Shown: positions 40,398-50,266, counted from the stretch's first letter. The stretch: 64,000 nucleotides of DNA from Dictyobacter formicarum (GCF_016587435.1 NZ_BNJJ01000007.1:186001-250000); one strand, 5' to 3'. Made by a program: numbers and translations. Notes: generated by a model from the sequence alone, not told the origin.

Positions 40398-41480
40398 ATG
40401 GATACAGAAGCCAAAAGAGCTCAAAAAGCATCAGCAATCGAAAAAGATCCGCGATGGGCATCAGTTGTTGCACGCAATCCTCAAGCCGATGGCACATTTT
40501 ATTATTCGGTCACAACCACCGGGGTGTACTGCCGACCTTCCTGTGCCGCGCGTCTGGCGAGACCAGAGCATGTGCAATTTCATGCAACCTGCGCAGATGC
40601 CGAAAAGGCAGGATTTCGTCCTTGCAAACGGTGTCAGCCGAACCAGGCTGCACTTGCGGAACAGCATGCTGCGATCGTTGCGAAAGCCTGCCATCTCATT
40701 GCTGAATCGGAGGAAGCACCAGATCTTGCAGCCCTGGCAAACCATGCGGGGATGAGCCGATATCACTTCCATCGCGTCTTCAAGACCATCACAGGGCTGA
40801 CCCCACACAACTACGTGATCGCCAATCGTATGCAGAAGGTTCGCAAGAAACTGGGCAGCAGCGACACCGTCACCGAAGCCATGTATGAAGCGGGGTACAA
40901 CTCAAGTGGTCGCTTTTATGAAACAATCCATGAGATTTTAGGGATGGCTCCTTCGCATTTTCGCGCTGGTGGCGCTCAAATAGACATCCGTTTTGCCATC
41001 GGGGAATGCTCTCTGGGGTCCATTCTTATCGCCAGAAGCGATCGGGGGGTGTGTGCCATTCTGTTGGGAGATGATCCCGAAGTGCTGATCCGTGACCTCC
41101 AGGATACATTCCCTCGTGCCAATCTGATCGGGTTAGACGAGCATTTCGAGCAATTAGTTTCCCAGGTCGTGAGCTTTATCGAAGATCCAGCCATCGGGCT
41201 ACATTTGCCACTAGATATCCAGGGCACGGCCTTCCAGCAGCGTGTCTGGCAAGCCTTGCGACAGATCCCCGCTGGCGAAACGGCAAGTTATACCGAGATC
41301 GCCAGACGCATCGGTGCCCCCAATGCGGTTCGGGCTGTCGCGCAAGCCTGTAGTGCGAATAAGCTTGCCGTCGCCATTCCCTGTCATCGGGTGGTGAAAA
41401 ACGATGGTTCGTTGTCCGGCTATCGCTGGGGCGTCGAGCGTAAACGGGCGCTCTTACAGAAAGAGGAACGATACGTATGA
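40398..41480 (+). CDS. ada: Bifunctional Ada: DNA methyl-phosphotriester repair / AraC activator / O6-methylguanine methyltransferase
   Basis: 360 residues from ATG 40398 (GAAAGGAAAG upstream). The N-terminal Ada zinc domain has the four-cysteine set (TTGVYCRPSCAARLARP, then PCKRCQPNQ), the first Cys being the methyl acceptor. A central AraC-type HTH follows (DLAALANHAGMSRYHFHRVFK). The C-terminal methyltransferase domain contains VWQALRQIPAGETASYTEIA and the active-site AIPCHRVV. Methylated Ada in E. coli activates its own operon. The same is likely here. It overlaps the next gene by four bases (ATGA), so the two are translationally coupled. Confidence 0.95.
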   Translation: MDTEAKRAQKASAIEKDPRWASVVARNPQADGTFYYSVTTTGVYCRPSCAARLARPEHVQFHATCADAEKAGFRPCKRCQPNQAALAEQHAAIVAKACHLIAESEEAPDLAALANHAGMSRYHFHRVFKTITGLTPHNYVIANRMQKVRKKLGSSDTVTEAMYEAGYNSSGRFYETIHEILGMAPSHFRAGGAQIDIRFAIGECSLGSILIARSDRGVCAILLGDDPEVLIRDLQDTFPRANLIGLDEHFEQLVSQVVSFIEDPAIGLHLPLDIQGTAFQQRVWQALRQIPAGETASYTEIARRIGAPNAVRAVAQACSANKLAVAIPCHRVVKNDGSLSGYRWGVERKRALLQKEERYV

Positions 41481-42202
41481 AGACACAACCATTCAATACA
41501 GCAGAAGAGCGTGTACAGGCCCTCGATTGGGAGCAAATCAAACGTGCTCTCAATACTGAGGGCAGCGCGATTCTCAGCCAATTACTGTCTACCGAGGAAT
41601 GTCAACGACTAGCCATGCTCTATCCACAGAACGAACCGTTTCGCAGCCACATTGTTATGGCACGTCATGGCTTCGGGCGTGGTGAGTATAAGTACTTTGC
41701 GTATCCGCTACCCGACGTCATCACGGACTTGCGCACGGCTCTCTATGCACGCCTTGCTCCAATTGCCAATGGCTGGAACGCCAGTCTCCGCAGTGATATT
41801 CGTTATCCGGACGAGCACACGGACTTCCTGGCGCGCTGCCATACAGCCGGGCAACACAAACCAACGCCGCTGCTCTTACAATATACATCGGGTGATTACA
41901 ACTGCCTACACCAGGATCTCTACGGAGAACATGTTTTCCCTATTCAGGTAACCATCCTGCTCTCCGCGCCTGGTCAAGACTTCACAGGTGGCGAATTTGT
42001 GCTGACCGAGCAGCGTCCGCGTATGCAGACGCGCGCAGAGGTTGTGTCACTCCAGCAAGGTGATGCTTTAGCTTTCGCGGTTCATACCCGTCCCGTGCAG
42101 GGAACCCGCAGGATCTATCGGGTCAATATGCGCCACGGAGTAAGCCAGCTGCGTTCTGGTCAGCGACACACGGTGGGGATCATCTTTCACGACGCGAAGT
42201 AG
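41477..42202 (+). CDS. 2OG-Fe(II) oxygenase of the DNA-damage-associated type
   Basis: 241 residues. The double-stranded beta-helix ligands are visible: HQDLYGEHVFPIQVTILLS (H-x-D) and the distal HG pair in YRVNMRHGVS. GGEFVLTEQRPRMQTR lies between them. It matches the Pfam family described as oxygenases acting on damaged DNA, often encoded next to ada, and could do an AlkB-like oxidative demethylation. The coupling to ada by a 4-nt overlap supports this role. Substrate specificity is inferred. Confidence 0.85.
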   Translation: MKTQPFNTAEERVQALDWEQIKRALNTEGSAILSQLLSTEECQRLAMLYPQNEPFRSHIVMARHGFGRGEYKYFAYPLPDVITDLRTALYARLAPIANGWNASLRSDIRYPDEHTDFLARCHTAGQHKPTPLLLQYTSGDYNCLHQDLYGEHVFPIQVTILLSAPGQDFTGGEFVLTEQRPRMQTRAEVVSLQQGDALAFAVHTRPVQGTRRIYRVNMRHGVSQLRSGQRHTVGIIFHDAK

Positions 42203-42237
42203 GATGCAACAGTCCGACCACGAGGAAAATCTGAACC

Positions 42238-42699
42238 ATGGATAAACAACAGCTTCTGAAAAAACTTGAACGGGAATGGACGGCGTTCAATGAGTCCTAC
42301 ACAGACCTGTCAGATTCACAACTTACCGAGCCTGGCGTCGTGGGCGATTGGTCAGTGAAAGATATCCTTGCTCATGTGAGCACGTGGGAAGAGGAGGCGC
42401 TAAAGTATCTGCCGCTCATTATCACAGGGAGTAGGCCGCCACGATACATCCAGTTTGGAGGTATTGATGCCTTCAATGCACGGATGACGGAACAAAAACG
42501 GGACCTTACCCTCTCCGATATCCTGAAGAAACGGGACGAAACGCATCACCAGCTCATCGACTACATTCAAGAGATACCCGAAGAACACTTCACACGAGAG
42601 ACGCGCTTCCGACATCGCCTCCGGCTCGATACCTATGGTCATTATCCCCAACATGCCAGAGCAATACGGGAATGGCGAGCTCAGCAGTCGAAAGAATAA
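42238..42699 (+). CDS. DinB/ClbS-like four-helix protein
   Basis: 153 residues. KKLEREWTAFNESYTDLSDSQ, then GDWSVKDILAHVSTWEEEAL and HARAIREWRA give the DinB-superfamily four-helix pattern with spaced histidines. The ClbS/DfsB branch is the closest by eye. ClbS protects DNA from colibactin in E. coli, but that activity cannot be assumed here. It lies 35 nt after the oxygenase and probably belongs to the same alkylation/DNA-damage operon. GAGGAAAA precedes the ATG. Confidence 0.75.
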   Translation: MDKQQLLKKLEREWTAFNESYTDLSDSQLTEPGVVGDWSVKDILAHVSTWEEEALKYLPLIITGSRPPRYIQFGGIDAFNARMTEQKRDLTLSDILKKRDETHHQLIDYIQEIPEEHFTRETRFRHRLRLDTYGHYPQHARAIREWRAQQSKE

Positions 42700-42743
42700 A
42701 AATCCAGAACCACGAGATAATACGCGAGGTCGAAGCGAACCTC

Positions 42744-43030
42744 TTATCTGAAGATGGGCAAGGTAAACCAGAAGGTGGAGCCCTCTCCAGGTGTGCTCTC
42801 TACCCCTACTTCCCCCAGGTGCTCGGCGATGAGGATCTGGCAGATATACAGGCCCAGACCCAACCCTTTCCCCGAACCACTCTGGACAGGGATACCTTTC
42901 ACCTGGTGAAAACGCTGCCAGACCTCTTGCTGCGCTTCCGCTGAGAGGCCCGGCCCCTCGTCATTCACCCAGACGCGGGCCACATCTCCCTCGTCTGTCA
43001 TCCCGATATGCACAGGCTGGTCTGTTGCAA
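42744..43030 (-). pseudogene. Histidine kinase C-terminal (HATPase) remnant
   Basis: The minus-strand frame encodes ATDQPVHIGMTDEGD, VWVNDEGPGLSAEAQQEVWQRF, GKGLGLGLYICQILIAEH and STFWFTLP. These are the N, G1 and G2 boxes of a sensor kinase ATPase domain. Everything upstream (dimerisation and sensor parts) is missing. The frame runs into the inverted-repeat element that begins at 43023, which probably caused or followed the truncation. Confidence 0.75.
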
Positions 43031-43327
43031 AAATAAACCGCGACAAGAAACAAGAACAAGCCCACGTAGGTGCCTGGCTTGCCCAGGCTTGCCACGCAGC
43101 GGCCCCATACCCGGGTGCGCATGTTGCACCACACACGTGAGTGTTTCCAGAGAAGGATGAATCAATGGATGACAAGCTCTTGCGTTGGTGCAGCGTTCGC
43201 AGGGAAAGATATCATCTTTTGTGGAACCTGCGCGCCCGGGCACGGGGCCGCTGCGCAGCAAGCGCCCGCAAGGGGCGCACCTACGTGGGCTTGTTCTTGT
43301 TTCTTGTCACGTTGGCTTTTTGCAACA
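43023..43327. mobile_element. MITE-like element with about 105-bp terminal inverted repeats
   Basis: Ends TGTTGCAAAAA (43023-43033) and TTTTTGCAACA (43317-43327) are inverted. Inside them a 32-bp perfect arm, GACAAGAAACAAGAACAAGC and onward to AGGTGC, is followed by a less perfect GC-rich section. Total length is 305 bp. It has no transposase or long frame of its own. No target-site duplication was evident. Confidence 0.6.
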
Positions 43328-43724
43328 ATATGACGGGCACCTCCCGCAGATCCGCCACGGACGCCAGACAGGAAGACTCCTAGTCGCTGCACATGTGCTC
43401 GTTTCTCATGATTATGGAGGCCACACAACTGCGGCACGCTCCACAATCGGCCTACCAATGACCACCAGAACGTGCAATCTATCATGTTGCGGTCGACATC
43501 TGGCTTTTTTGAAAAGAGATGACAAAACATGTCATTTTCTAGAACGTCTTTCGCCCTGAATTAGTATATAACTGGCAGGAACTGCCCATGCCGCCTATCA
43601 TCACACATAAACAAATGAAGGAATTCAGCCTCTCCTCGACGATTTGGGGAACTCAGCCGGTTGATCCCCAAGATCACCCAGCGGATGCTCACCATTCAAA
43701 TGTCGTAATTACATGAGCGGAGCT

Positions 43725-43754
43725 TTGACATTCATGTGGTCGATTAGATATACT
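43725..43754 (+). promoter_or_regulatory. Promoter of the TIR-STAND pair
   Basis: TTGACA (43725-43730), an 18-bp spacer and TATACT (43749-43754) lie 100 bp upstream of the TIR gene. The rest of 43328-43724 holds no recognised feature. Confidence 0.65.
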
Positions 43755-43853
43755 AAAGTAAAAATCGTGGATTTAGCTCCTTTTGTATGAGAAATGAAAT
43801 AATATGTCTTGTGCCTACCTGGTAGCCACGCTCATTTGATTGGAAACTAGCCT

Positions 43854-44609
43854 ATGACTGCAGAAGCAATGAATAGTATTAATATTTTCTACTGTTACGC
43901 ATCTGAAGACAAAGATTTGCAAAATGAACTCAATAAGCATCTCAGGCCGTTGATACGGCAGTATCGACTTAAAATTCGCGAAGGGAGTGATATTAGCCCT
44001 GGTGCAGAGTGGGAAAAAGAGATTCAAGCAATGATTGATACAGCGCATGTTATCTTATTACTCGTTAGCCCAGATTCTATATCATCAGCTTATATTTACG
44101 AAAGAGAGATACCACGTGCCATAGAGAGACACAAAGCTGGAGATGCCTATGTCATCCCGGTTATCCTGCGCCCTGTCGATTGGCAAGAAGCCATGTTCAG
44201 CAATCTCCCAGTTTTGCCTAAAGATGCCAGGCCTGTGATCACGTGGCCCAATCGTGATGAAGCATTTCTGGACATTGCAAAGGGCATCCGCAAAGTAATT
44301 GATAAAATAAAGGCTAAGCAGGCAAGATCCTTACTAGCTATAGAGGATCAAGTGCCTCCACCATCCGTTAGAGAGAGGATTCTTCAGATTCTCTATGAGA
44401 AACGCTCTGATCCAACGTTCGATGGAGAAGATTTGGCTCATCTCATAGGTAAACAATGGCATGAAATCCAGTCCGATGTGGCCGATTTGGAAGATAAAGG
44501 CTATATCGTTACAAGACAGAGCCAAATAATGACACGGATCTTTCATAGACCGCGTATTACCGCAGCGGGAGTTCATTTTTTTGAAAGCGGAATGTACCCT
44601 TTTTTGTAG
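43854..44609 (+). CDS. TIR-domain protein with C-terminal winged-helix-like region
   Basis: 251 residues. Residues about 6-145 form a TIR fold: INIFYCYASEDKDLQNELNKHL (first strand and box 1), IREGSDISPGAEWEKEIQAMI, VILLLVSPDSISSAYIYEREI and YVIPVILRPVDW. The Glu in YIYEREI is at the position of the catalytic glutamate of TIR NAD-cleaving enzymes, so NADase activity is plausible. Residues about 168-245 (RERILQILYEKRSD ... IQSDVADLEDKGYIV) look like a winged helix. It is followed by a large STAND-type NTPase 102 nt downstream under one promoter. Confidence 0.85.
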   Translation: MTAEAMNSINIFYCYASEDKDLQNELNKHLRPLIRQYRLKIREGSDISPGAEWEKEIQAMIDTAHVILLLVSPDSISSAYIYEREIPRAIERHKAGDAYVIPVILRPVDWQEAMFSNLPVLPKDARPVITWPNRDEAFLDIAKGIRKVIDKIKAKQARSLLAIEDQVPPPSVRERILQILYEKRSDPTFDGEDLAHLIGKQWHEIQSDVADLEDKGYIVTRQSQIMTRIFHRPRITAAGVHFFESGMYPFL

Positions 44610-44711
44610 GTAAACTGAAGTTTTCGTGACCTATCCTGGCTTGACCACCATCAAATGTGATTCTGTCTATTTTTTTATTATCCAACTTTAAGTCGTTCAG
44701 GAGATAGTCCA

Positions 44712-47700
44712 ATGGAAAAAGCCGACTTTGAAGAGTTTATTTTAGCACATATGCCTTCGTTCATCGCGGTCAATTACCAACGCCTGCTCGAGACACAAGA
44801 ACCACAGGAACAAGTCACGTTGCAATTACATATCTACAACCTTGGGCTTCACATCTTAACCATCAATCTCGTGAGTCAATATCTTTTTCGCGACCGCGAT
44901 CTGGTGAGAGATGCTTATTTAGACAAGCTCCTGGAGCAAAAATTTTCTCACTTAACTTCTGATACCTGGGAAAAGATTTTCTTTGCCACCTTGCGAGCCT
45001 ACAAAGACAATCGCGATCTTATCTTCATGCCAGAGCTGTATGATTTCTACTGGGATACCTCAACTTACCCCCATAGAGAGCAAACTGAAGTAAAAGCGTC
45101 CTTCAAACGGCTGACCAGAGCAACCCAGGATCTCCTGTTGGAACATCCGTCGCAAGACAGCGCCTACTGGCAAATGTTAGCCCAAGAGTTACATGGACAC
45201 CTGCGTAAAATCCTGAAGGCTCTCTCCTTCATTGGCCAATATGACTTCATCCTTGTGCTTGCTCAGGATGAACAGTCCTATACCTTCGAATTGCACAAAG
45301 GCATACAGGTTCTGAAGAGTCAAAGACCGTTGCCTCAACACACAGCTCTGACCAATGGGCAGTTCTACTTACGAGCAGCCACAGAAGAGTTTCTCTCCCT
45401 CCATCCGTTACTGGCCTTTTGGGACGATACCATCGAATCAATAAATATAGGAGTATTTGATCGCTGGATTGAGCGTCGATTAAAATATTTACTGCCTGCC
45501 CCAGCTCAAAGCCACTTCGACGAGAAGTATTTCAAGGATTTTGTTTATTTGATACTGGACGCCATAGAAAACACCAGGCAAGAACGTCAAAAAGCTGACA
45601 AGCTGACATGGGAAGATTTGCACGACATTTGCGAGAAGATTACCACTGGACGGATGGCAACCGTACAAAGCAAGTATCATCACAAACTCTATCTTCAACG
45701 TGACACAGTCCAACAACACATAAAGGCCTTCTTAGCAGATCCGAAGAAACGCGGTTTTGTCCTGGTCGGCAAGTCGGGGGTAGGTAAGAGCAACTTTCTG
45801 CTTGCTTTAGCCGAGGAACTACAACAAGTACGACAGGATGTCTGTGTGCTCATGTATGATGGGGCTAACCTGCCTGTGACCTCTTCCACACTCACGGACA
45901 TTATCAGTCAGGATTTTAGTGATTACTTCCAGCAACCTATACCACAGATCTGGCAGGAGATCTCTAAGATCGATGGTATCAGTGATCGACAGGTCATTTT
46001 GTGTGTGGATGCCGTGAATGAGAATCCAGACGCCGCAAAATTGTTGCGCCAACTCGATGAACTTGTCCAAAAAAACTCCAGGCAGTGGCTCAAGGTTGTG
46101 TTGAGTTCTCGTCCTGAGACCTGGAAGGAGATCAAGCGGGGAGTAAAACTCGCCGAGGCACTCTATTATCGAGAGCCAGGCAATGGAACAGCGGTCGTGG
46201 GATTAGAATCGTTCAGTTATTCCGCACAGATGGACCCATTTACCCCGCAGGAACTCTCTGAGGTCTACAGCAAGTATGAACGGGAATTCGATCTTAAAAC
46301 GCCATATCGAGTATTATCGCATCAATTACGGGAAGCATTGCGAGATCCGCTGCAGTTGCAATTACTCGCAAAGACTTACCGGGAACAAGCTATCCCTGAG
46401 CATGTGACCGTTTCCACCCTGATCGAGCAATATATACATACCGTCCTGGACAGGAAGGAGCAGCGGTTTTTAGAACAACAGTTGGTCTCACTAATGGTGA
46501 GAGAGAACTACTACAGTAATGCGATCACCGAGGCCGAGCTTGATGCGGCTGGTGGTGCTCTCTATGAAATGATCTACAATGACCAATTGAATCAGTCGTT
46601 TCGTACCTTGTTGGACGCCGACATTCTTGTGCTTCAGGAGCAGGGACGTGAACAAAAAATCGCATTCAAATACGAACGGTTCTATGAGTACTTCGCGGGT
46701 AAGAGACTCGCGAGCCTTAGTGAAACCCAGACTGATCGATACTCCTTTTTCCTGAAGTTGATTGATGAGATAAACGGCAAGAAAGAGACCACCAACAAAC
46801 CATTTCTGTGGGGGGCGGTCAGAAATGCGCTGATAGAAGAGGCCAGGAAGTCAGACGTTGAGATATTTGTGAAGCTGTGCCACACAACAGAGCAACATGT
46901 AAAAGAAATAATGGTCAATGTACTCATTATCCTCGGGACTGGTGATCCCGAGCGGGTTGAAGATATTCTGAGGTACCTGCTCCCTCAGGAAGAGAAAACT
47001 GGCGAGATACAGAAAATTCGACAGATGGTAAGCAAGTCTACGGAGGGAGCCGATCTCCGAACACGCAATGCTCGAAAAATCGCCATCGAGGTTGCAAGCC
47101 AGTTGAAGTTGGGCTGGGTTCTGCAAACTGCAGCCCTACAAGCGGATTCAACTGTGAGAGCGGTGGCTGTGCGCTATAGTTACTACCTCTGGCAGCGCGA
47201 TCAAGACGCAGGATTTGAGATCATTGAATACCTGGCGAAGAAGGCCATTACTGGTTTGCTTCCACATTTGATAGCTTGTGAGTCAGTGGTTGTCCTGTCG
47301 GTAGTCATCTTCTTCGACCACTACCAGAATGCAATGGTTCTCAGCAGATTACACGACATCTGGCATGCGATGATTGCCAGATTGTTTCGGATTCACGAGA
47401 ACAGTAGTCCATGGAAGAACGTTACCCGAAACTTCATCCGCGAGCAGATTATCTCCTTCGCCATTACTGTTGCTTTCCGCCTGATTCGTGAGTTGCCCAC
47501 CTACAATATGGTGAGCTATCCAGCCCTTGAGTCCTTTTTTAAGCTTGAGGTAGAAACAAAGGCCCTTTATAGAAATCTGATTCACTACCTGGATATCGAT
47601 GGGGACTATGCCAGGGAGCAGATGGAGCAGGATTACCTTGCCGCGCTTAAGATTGACAATGTCCTGGTAATTCTGACTGTCACCCTGGGGCTTACAGCAC

Positions 47701-48500
47701 ATGCCTGCGCTGCCCCTCATAACTTTTTGCCTTTTCTCAAACAGCTCTTTGAAGCTGCGAAAAGCGATGTTGCATCCTACCCTTATGTGGCTATGATTAA
47801 TCATGTGGCTCCCGATGTTTTAGATCGCGATCCAACGAATGATGAAATGTTTGACTTTTTCGTGTATACCACTGAGGTCGCCCGAGAATGCTACATGCGC
47901 CATCCTGAAAAGCACCATAGTCGTAGTGCTGAAGCTCCACAAATACTATCTACAGCACCTTATATCCTCCATCAGTATAGAAGAACAGGAACAGTCAGAA
48001 CCGCCTGGCTAGAAGCCCCCATTCTAGCAGCGCTTTCCCAGCGCAATCTCAAATACTTTGAGATCATGCTTACCACGGATTTACCGTATGTAGGAATTGA
48101 TAGGCAGGAACCACAAGCAGCCTTGGAGGCCTTGGAGGTGTTTTTCAAGAGCGGGGATGTTCAGATCGATCATATGATTCAAGTGTTTTTGTCTCGCTTG
48201 CATATCTACTATCCCGATGCAGTGGATGAGTTCCTGGAGGTGCAAGGAGCTTCAGAGGAGTTTTGCTTGCAGGTGCGCACACATGAGCCCAGCGAAAAGG
48301 TTGGTGACCTGATTGCACAAAAACCCTGGTTTTTCGCACGTGATGGTTTATTGTTGAGTCCATCGGGGCTGCGGTTGCAATTCTTAGATCTTTTTGAGAA
48401 AGCTGCTGAATGCAAAGATGCACGAACGTGGATAGAGTATATGTTTCGTGAGTTAATAAATATGGTTTATGGGAGCCAAATCTTACGCCAATCGAAATGA
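44712..48500 (+). CDS. Large STAND/NACHT-like NTPase
   Basis: 1262 residues. An N-terminal region of about 330 residues has no recognised effector. The NTPase core carries Walker A GKSGVGKSN (about 353-361), Walker B VILCVDAVNENP (about 427) and VVLSSRPETW (about 463), then FKYERFYEYFAGKRLA (about 652), the layout of NACHT-type STAND proteins. Residues about 670-1262 are a long alpha-helical repeat region that would act as the sensor. AGGAG lies upstream of the ATG. Together with the TIR gene it resembles an antiviral STAND (Avs-like) sensor with its effector encoded separately. This function is inferred. Confidence 0.8.
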   Translation: MEKADFEEFILAHMPSFIAVNYQRLLETQEPQEQVTLQLHIYNLGLHILTINLVSQYLFRDRDLVRDAYLDKLLEQKFSHLTSDTWEKIFFATLRAYKDNRDLIFMPELYDFYWDTSTYPHREQTEVKASFKRLTRATQDLLLEHPSQDSAYWQMLAQELHGHLRKILKALSFIGQYDFILVLAQDEQSYTFELHKGIQVLKSQRPLPQHTALTNGQFYLRAATEEFLSLHPLLAFWDDTIESINIGVFDRWIERRLKYLLPAPAQSHFDEKYFKDFVYLILDAIENTRQERQKADKLTWEDLHDICEKITTGRMATVQSKYHHKLYLQRDTVQQHIKAFLADPKKRGFVLVGKSGVGKSNFLLALAEELQQVRQDVCVLMYDGANLPVTSSTLTDIISQDFSDYFQQPIPQIWQEISKIDGISDRQVILCVDAVNENPDAAKLLRQLDELVQKNSRQWLKVVLSSRPETWKEIKRGVKLAEALYYREPGNGTAVVGLESFSYSAQMDPFTPQELSEVYSKYEREFDLKTPYRVLSHQLREALRDPLQLQLLAKTYREQAIPEHVTVSTLIEQYIHTVLDRKEQRFLEQQLVSLMVRENYYSNAITEAELDAAGGALYEMIYNDQLNQSFRTLLDADILVLQEQGREQKIAFKYERFYEYFAGKRLASLSETQTDRYSFFLKLIDEINGKKETTNKPFLWGAVRNALIEEARKSDVEIFVKLCHTTEQHVKEIMVNVLIILGTGDPERVEDILRYLLPQEEKTGEIQKIRQMVSKSTEGADLRTRNARKIAIEVASQLKLGWVLQTAALQADSTVRAVAVRYSYYLWQRDQDAGFEIIEYLAKKAITGLLPHLIACESVVVLSVVIFFDHYQNAMVLSRLHDIWHAMIARLFRIHENSSPWKNVTRNFIREQIISFAITVAFRLIRELPTYNMVSYPALESFFKLEVETKALYRNLIHYLDIDGDYAREQMEQDYLAALKIDNVLVILTVTLGLTAHACAAPHNFLPFLKQLFEAAKSDVASYPYVAMINHVAPDVLDRDPTNDEMFDFFVYTTEVARECYMRHPEKHHSRSAEAPQILSTAPYILHQYRRTGTVRTAWLEAPILAALSQRNLKYFEIMLTTDLPYVGIDRQEPQAALEALEVFFKSGDVQIDHMIQVFLSRLHIYYPDAVDEFLEVQGASEEFCLQVRTHEPSEKVGDLIAQKPWFFARDGLLLSPSGLRLQFLDLFEKAAECKDARTWIEYMFRELINMVYGSQILRQSK

Positions 48501-48697
48501 GAAGATGGGCAGCTTTATCCGCCGCCAAACGGTGTTGCCACAGCGCTAAAGAACTGAAAGAAGGCACGAGAACGAGCCTGGCAAGAGACGACAGCGGGAG
48601 GGAAAAGACGTGTTCCACTCCCTGTCTCTCTCATACGAGATATTGTGCAGAAAATATGCCATAATCAAGAAGGAGAACACAAATACAGGAATCATTA

Positions 48698-49609
48698 TTA
48701 GAAGGATGTACTTCCATTAGCAACTGAAAAGCCTGGTGCCGCTACGGAAAACTGCCACTGACTCACCAGCCCTGAACACATTGGAAGATTCAAAAAGCTC
48801 TGCGTAAACGGCTGCCAGCTAAAATTCCCTGTTCCAGTAAACTCTCCATCTACAGGCACAAAATTGCTACACGTATAATAGTAGCGAAAGTTCCCCAGAG
48901 CTGCTGCCGGTGCTTCGACATTCACCAGCGGACCAATCCATTGCAACGAAATCAAACGATCCACTGGAACCTTTGGCGCAACGACAATATGTAGAGCAGG
49001 CACATGACCACCAAGAGGATCAAAACTGGTATAGATGTTCTGATTATCTTGCTTGTTTTTGACAAGGTGTATAAATCTTACAGCAAACGCTAACGTCATC
49101 GATCCACTCATCGTCAAAGGGAAATCCTGGAGTATAGAAACCGTTTGCCCAGGCTTCAAAGATGACATCATGGGAGGACAACTCATAAAGGCATTGTTGG
49201 ACGGAATAAGATACTGAGGCTTACTTCCACCCGTAATAGCCACGCCAAGAGCACCAGTACATGGAGCGTTCGCAAGAACCCCCTGTACCTCAACACTCGT
49301 CTTGTTATGATTGGTTAATGTTAAACGCGCTTCAAGCAATTCGCTCAGGAAATAGGGGCCCGGTATAATTTGCATAGACTCCTCTATACCATTTTTCTGC
49401 GCAGTAATGGTTGTTGCTGGGCCTACGGCACCGATCGCCGCTGAAGTACCCAGTGTACTGGCCGGCGATGAGGAATGATAAAAAAAGAGCCAGGTACTGC
49501 TAAAAAGAAGAATTATTATAAGCAAAGTTATCCATAGTCGAAGGGGCATTACATTGCGCACACGTAGAAATGCTCTCTGCACATGCTGAAATACTGTTTT
49601 AAGCATCAC
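48698..49609 (-). CDS. Exported or membrane-anchored protein of unknown function
   Basis: 303 residues. A basic N-terminus is followed by one hydrophobic segment (LWITLLIIILLFSSTWLFFYH, about residues 25-45). The external domain is beta-rich (LLEARLTLTNHNKTSVEVQGVLANAP) and has several cysteines, including CTGALG, MSCPPMM, YTCSNF and MCSGL, which may form disulfides. No catalytic motif is visible. It lies between the STAND gene and the zinc-ribbon kinase gene, convergent with the former. Function unknown. Confidence 0.65.
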   Translation of the reverse strand: MMLKTVFQHVQRAFLRVRNVMPLRLWITLLIIILLFSSTWLFFYHSSSPASTLGTSAAIGAVGPATTITAQKNGIEESMQIIPGPYFLSELLEARLTLTNHNKTSVEVQGVLANAPCTGALGVAITGGSKPQYLIPSNNAFMSCPPMMSSLKPGQTVSILQDFPLTMSGSMTLAFAVRFIHLVKNKQDNQNIYTSFDPLGGHVPALHIVVAPKVPVDRLISLQWIGPLVNVEAPAAALGNFRYYYTCSNFVPVDGEFTGTGNFSWQPFTQSFLNLPMCSGLVSQWQFSVAAPGFSVANGSTSF

Positions 49610-50266
49610 CTCTGCTTCTCACTTTCGAGATTGTTTAAAGGACATTGAAATTTTACGATGCCCTCCTCACTACATGATATTTAAAATGATGCATAGCAAC
49701 TCTGGAATAATACAATAAATTGACGAATTTCACAACAAATACAGAATTTTAATACATTTCGTAGCCACCACAATAAGAACAGAAGAGGTGGCAACCACCA
49801 TTGGAGAAAACCCTCAAAAATGTTCCCGATCGAATCGGGAACCTCTCCCTATGACAACGAGAAAGCTCACCAGTTATGCTCCAGAAAGATTGGATTAGCC
49901 TGGCTCGGTTTTGAGGCGTGGTTGCACGCCCAGATGGCTCAGTACAGCGAGGACAGATTCCAGCTGCGACATATGCCCTGTTCGATAGGAACAGAGGTTA
50001 GCCTACGATGAGGTATGGATGGGAGTGGAGAGCGGTGATGCTGAACGAAAGGCAATTTGCATCTGCGTGCGATGAGCAAGCAAGAGGAGCCCTACGAAGC
50101 TAAGCGGGCTGGTTGCGAAGAGCGAAATGGTGCCTCCAAAAATAAGATAGATGAATAATAACCTCTACTTGCTCAAAAGTCAAGCCTGCCGCCTTATTTC
50201 ATCTCTTAAACAGAACAATTAAACCTAATGCTCTTGAATAGTTACAAAAATGTTTTTCCTCTAGTA
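49610..50266. other. Intergenic region with a small hairpin
   Basis: A 9-bp hairpin (GTTCCCGAT, CGA, ATCGGGAAC) lies at 49822-49842. A 63-codon open frame (49820-50011) is not convincing as a gene. The stretch around 50030-50130 resembles degraded coding sequence but I cannot name it. Confidence 0.3.

Noticed and set aside
43031..43175. N-terminal extension of the histidine-kinase remnant frame
   Set aside because: This part is read through the MITE-like element and is not kinase sequence.
49820..50011. 63-codon open frame
   Set aside because: It starts inside a hairpin, lacks a good ribosome binding site and resembles no family.
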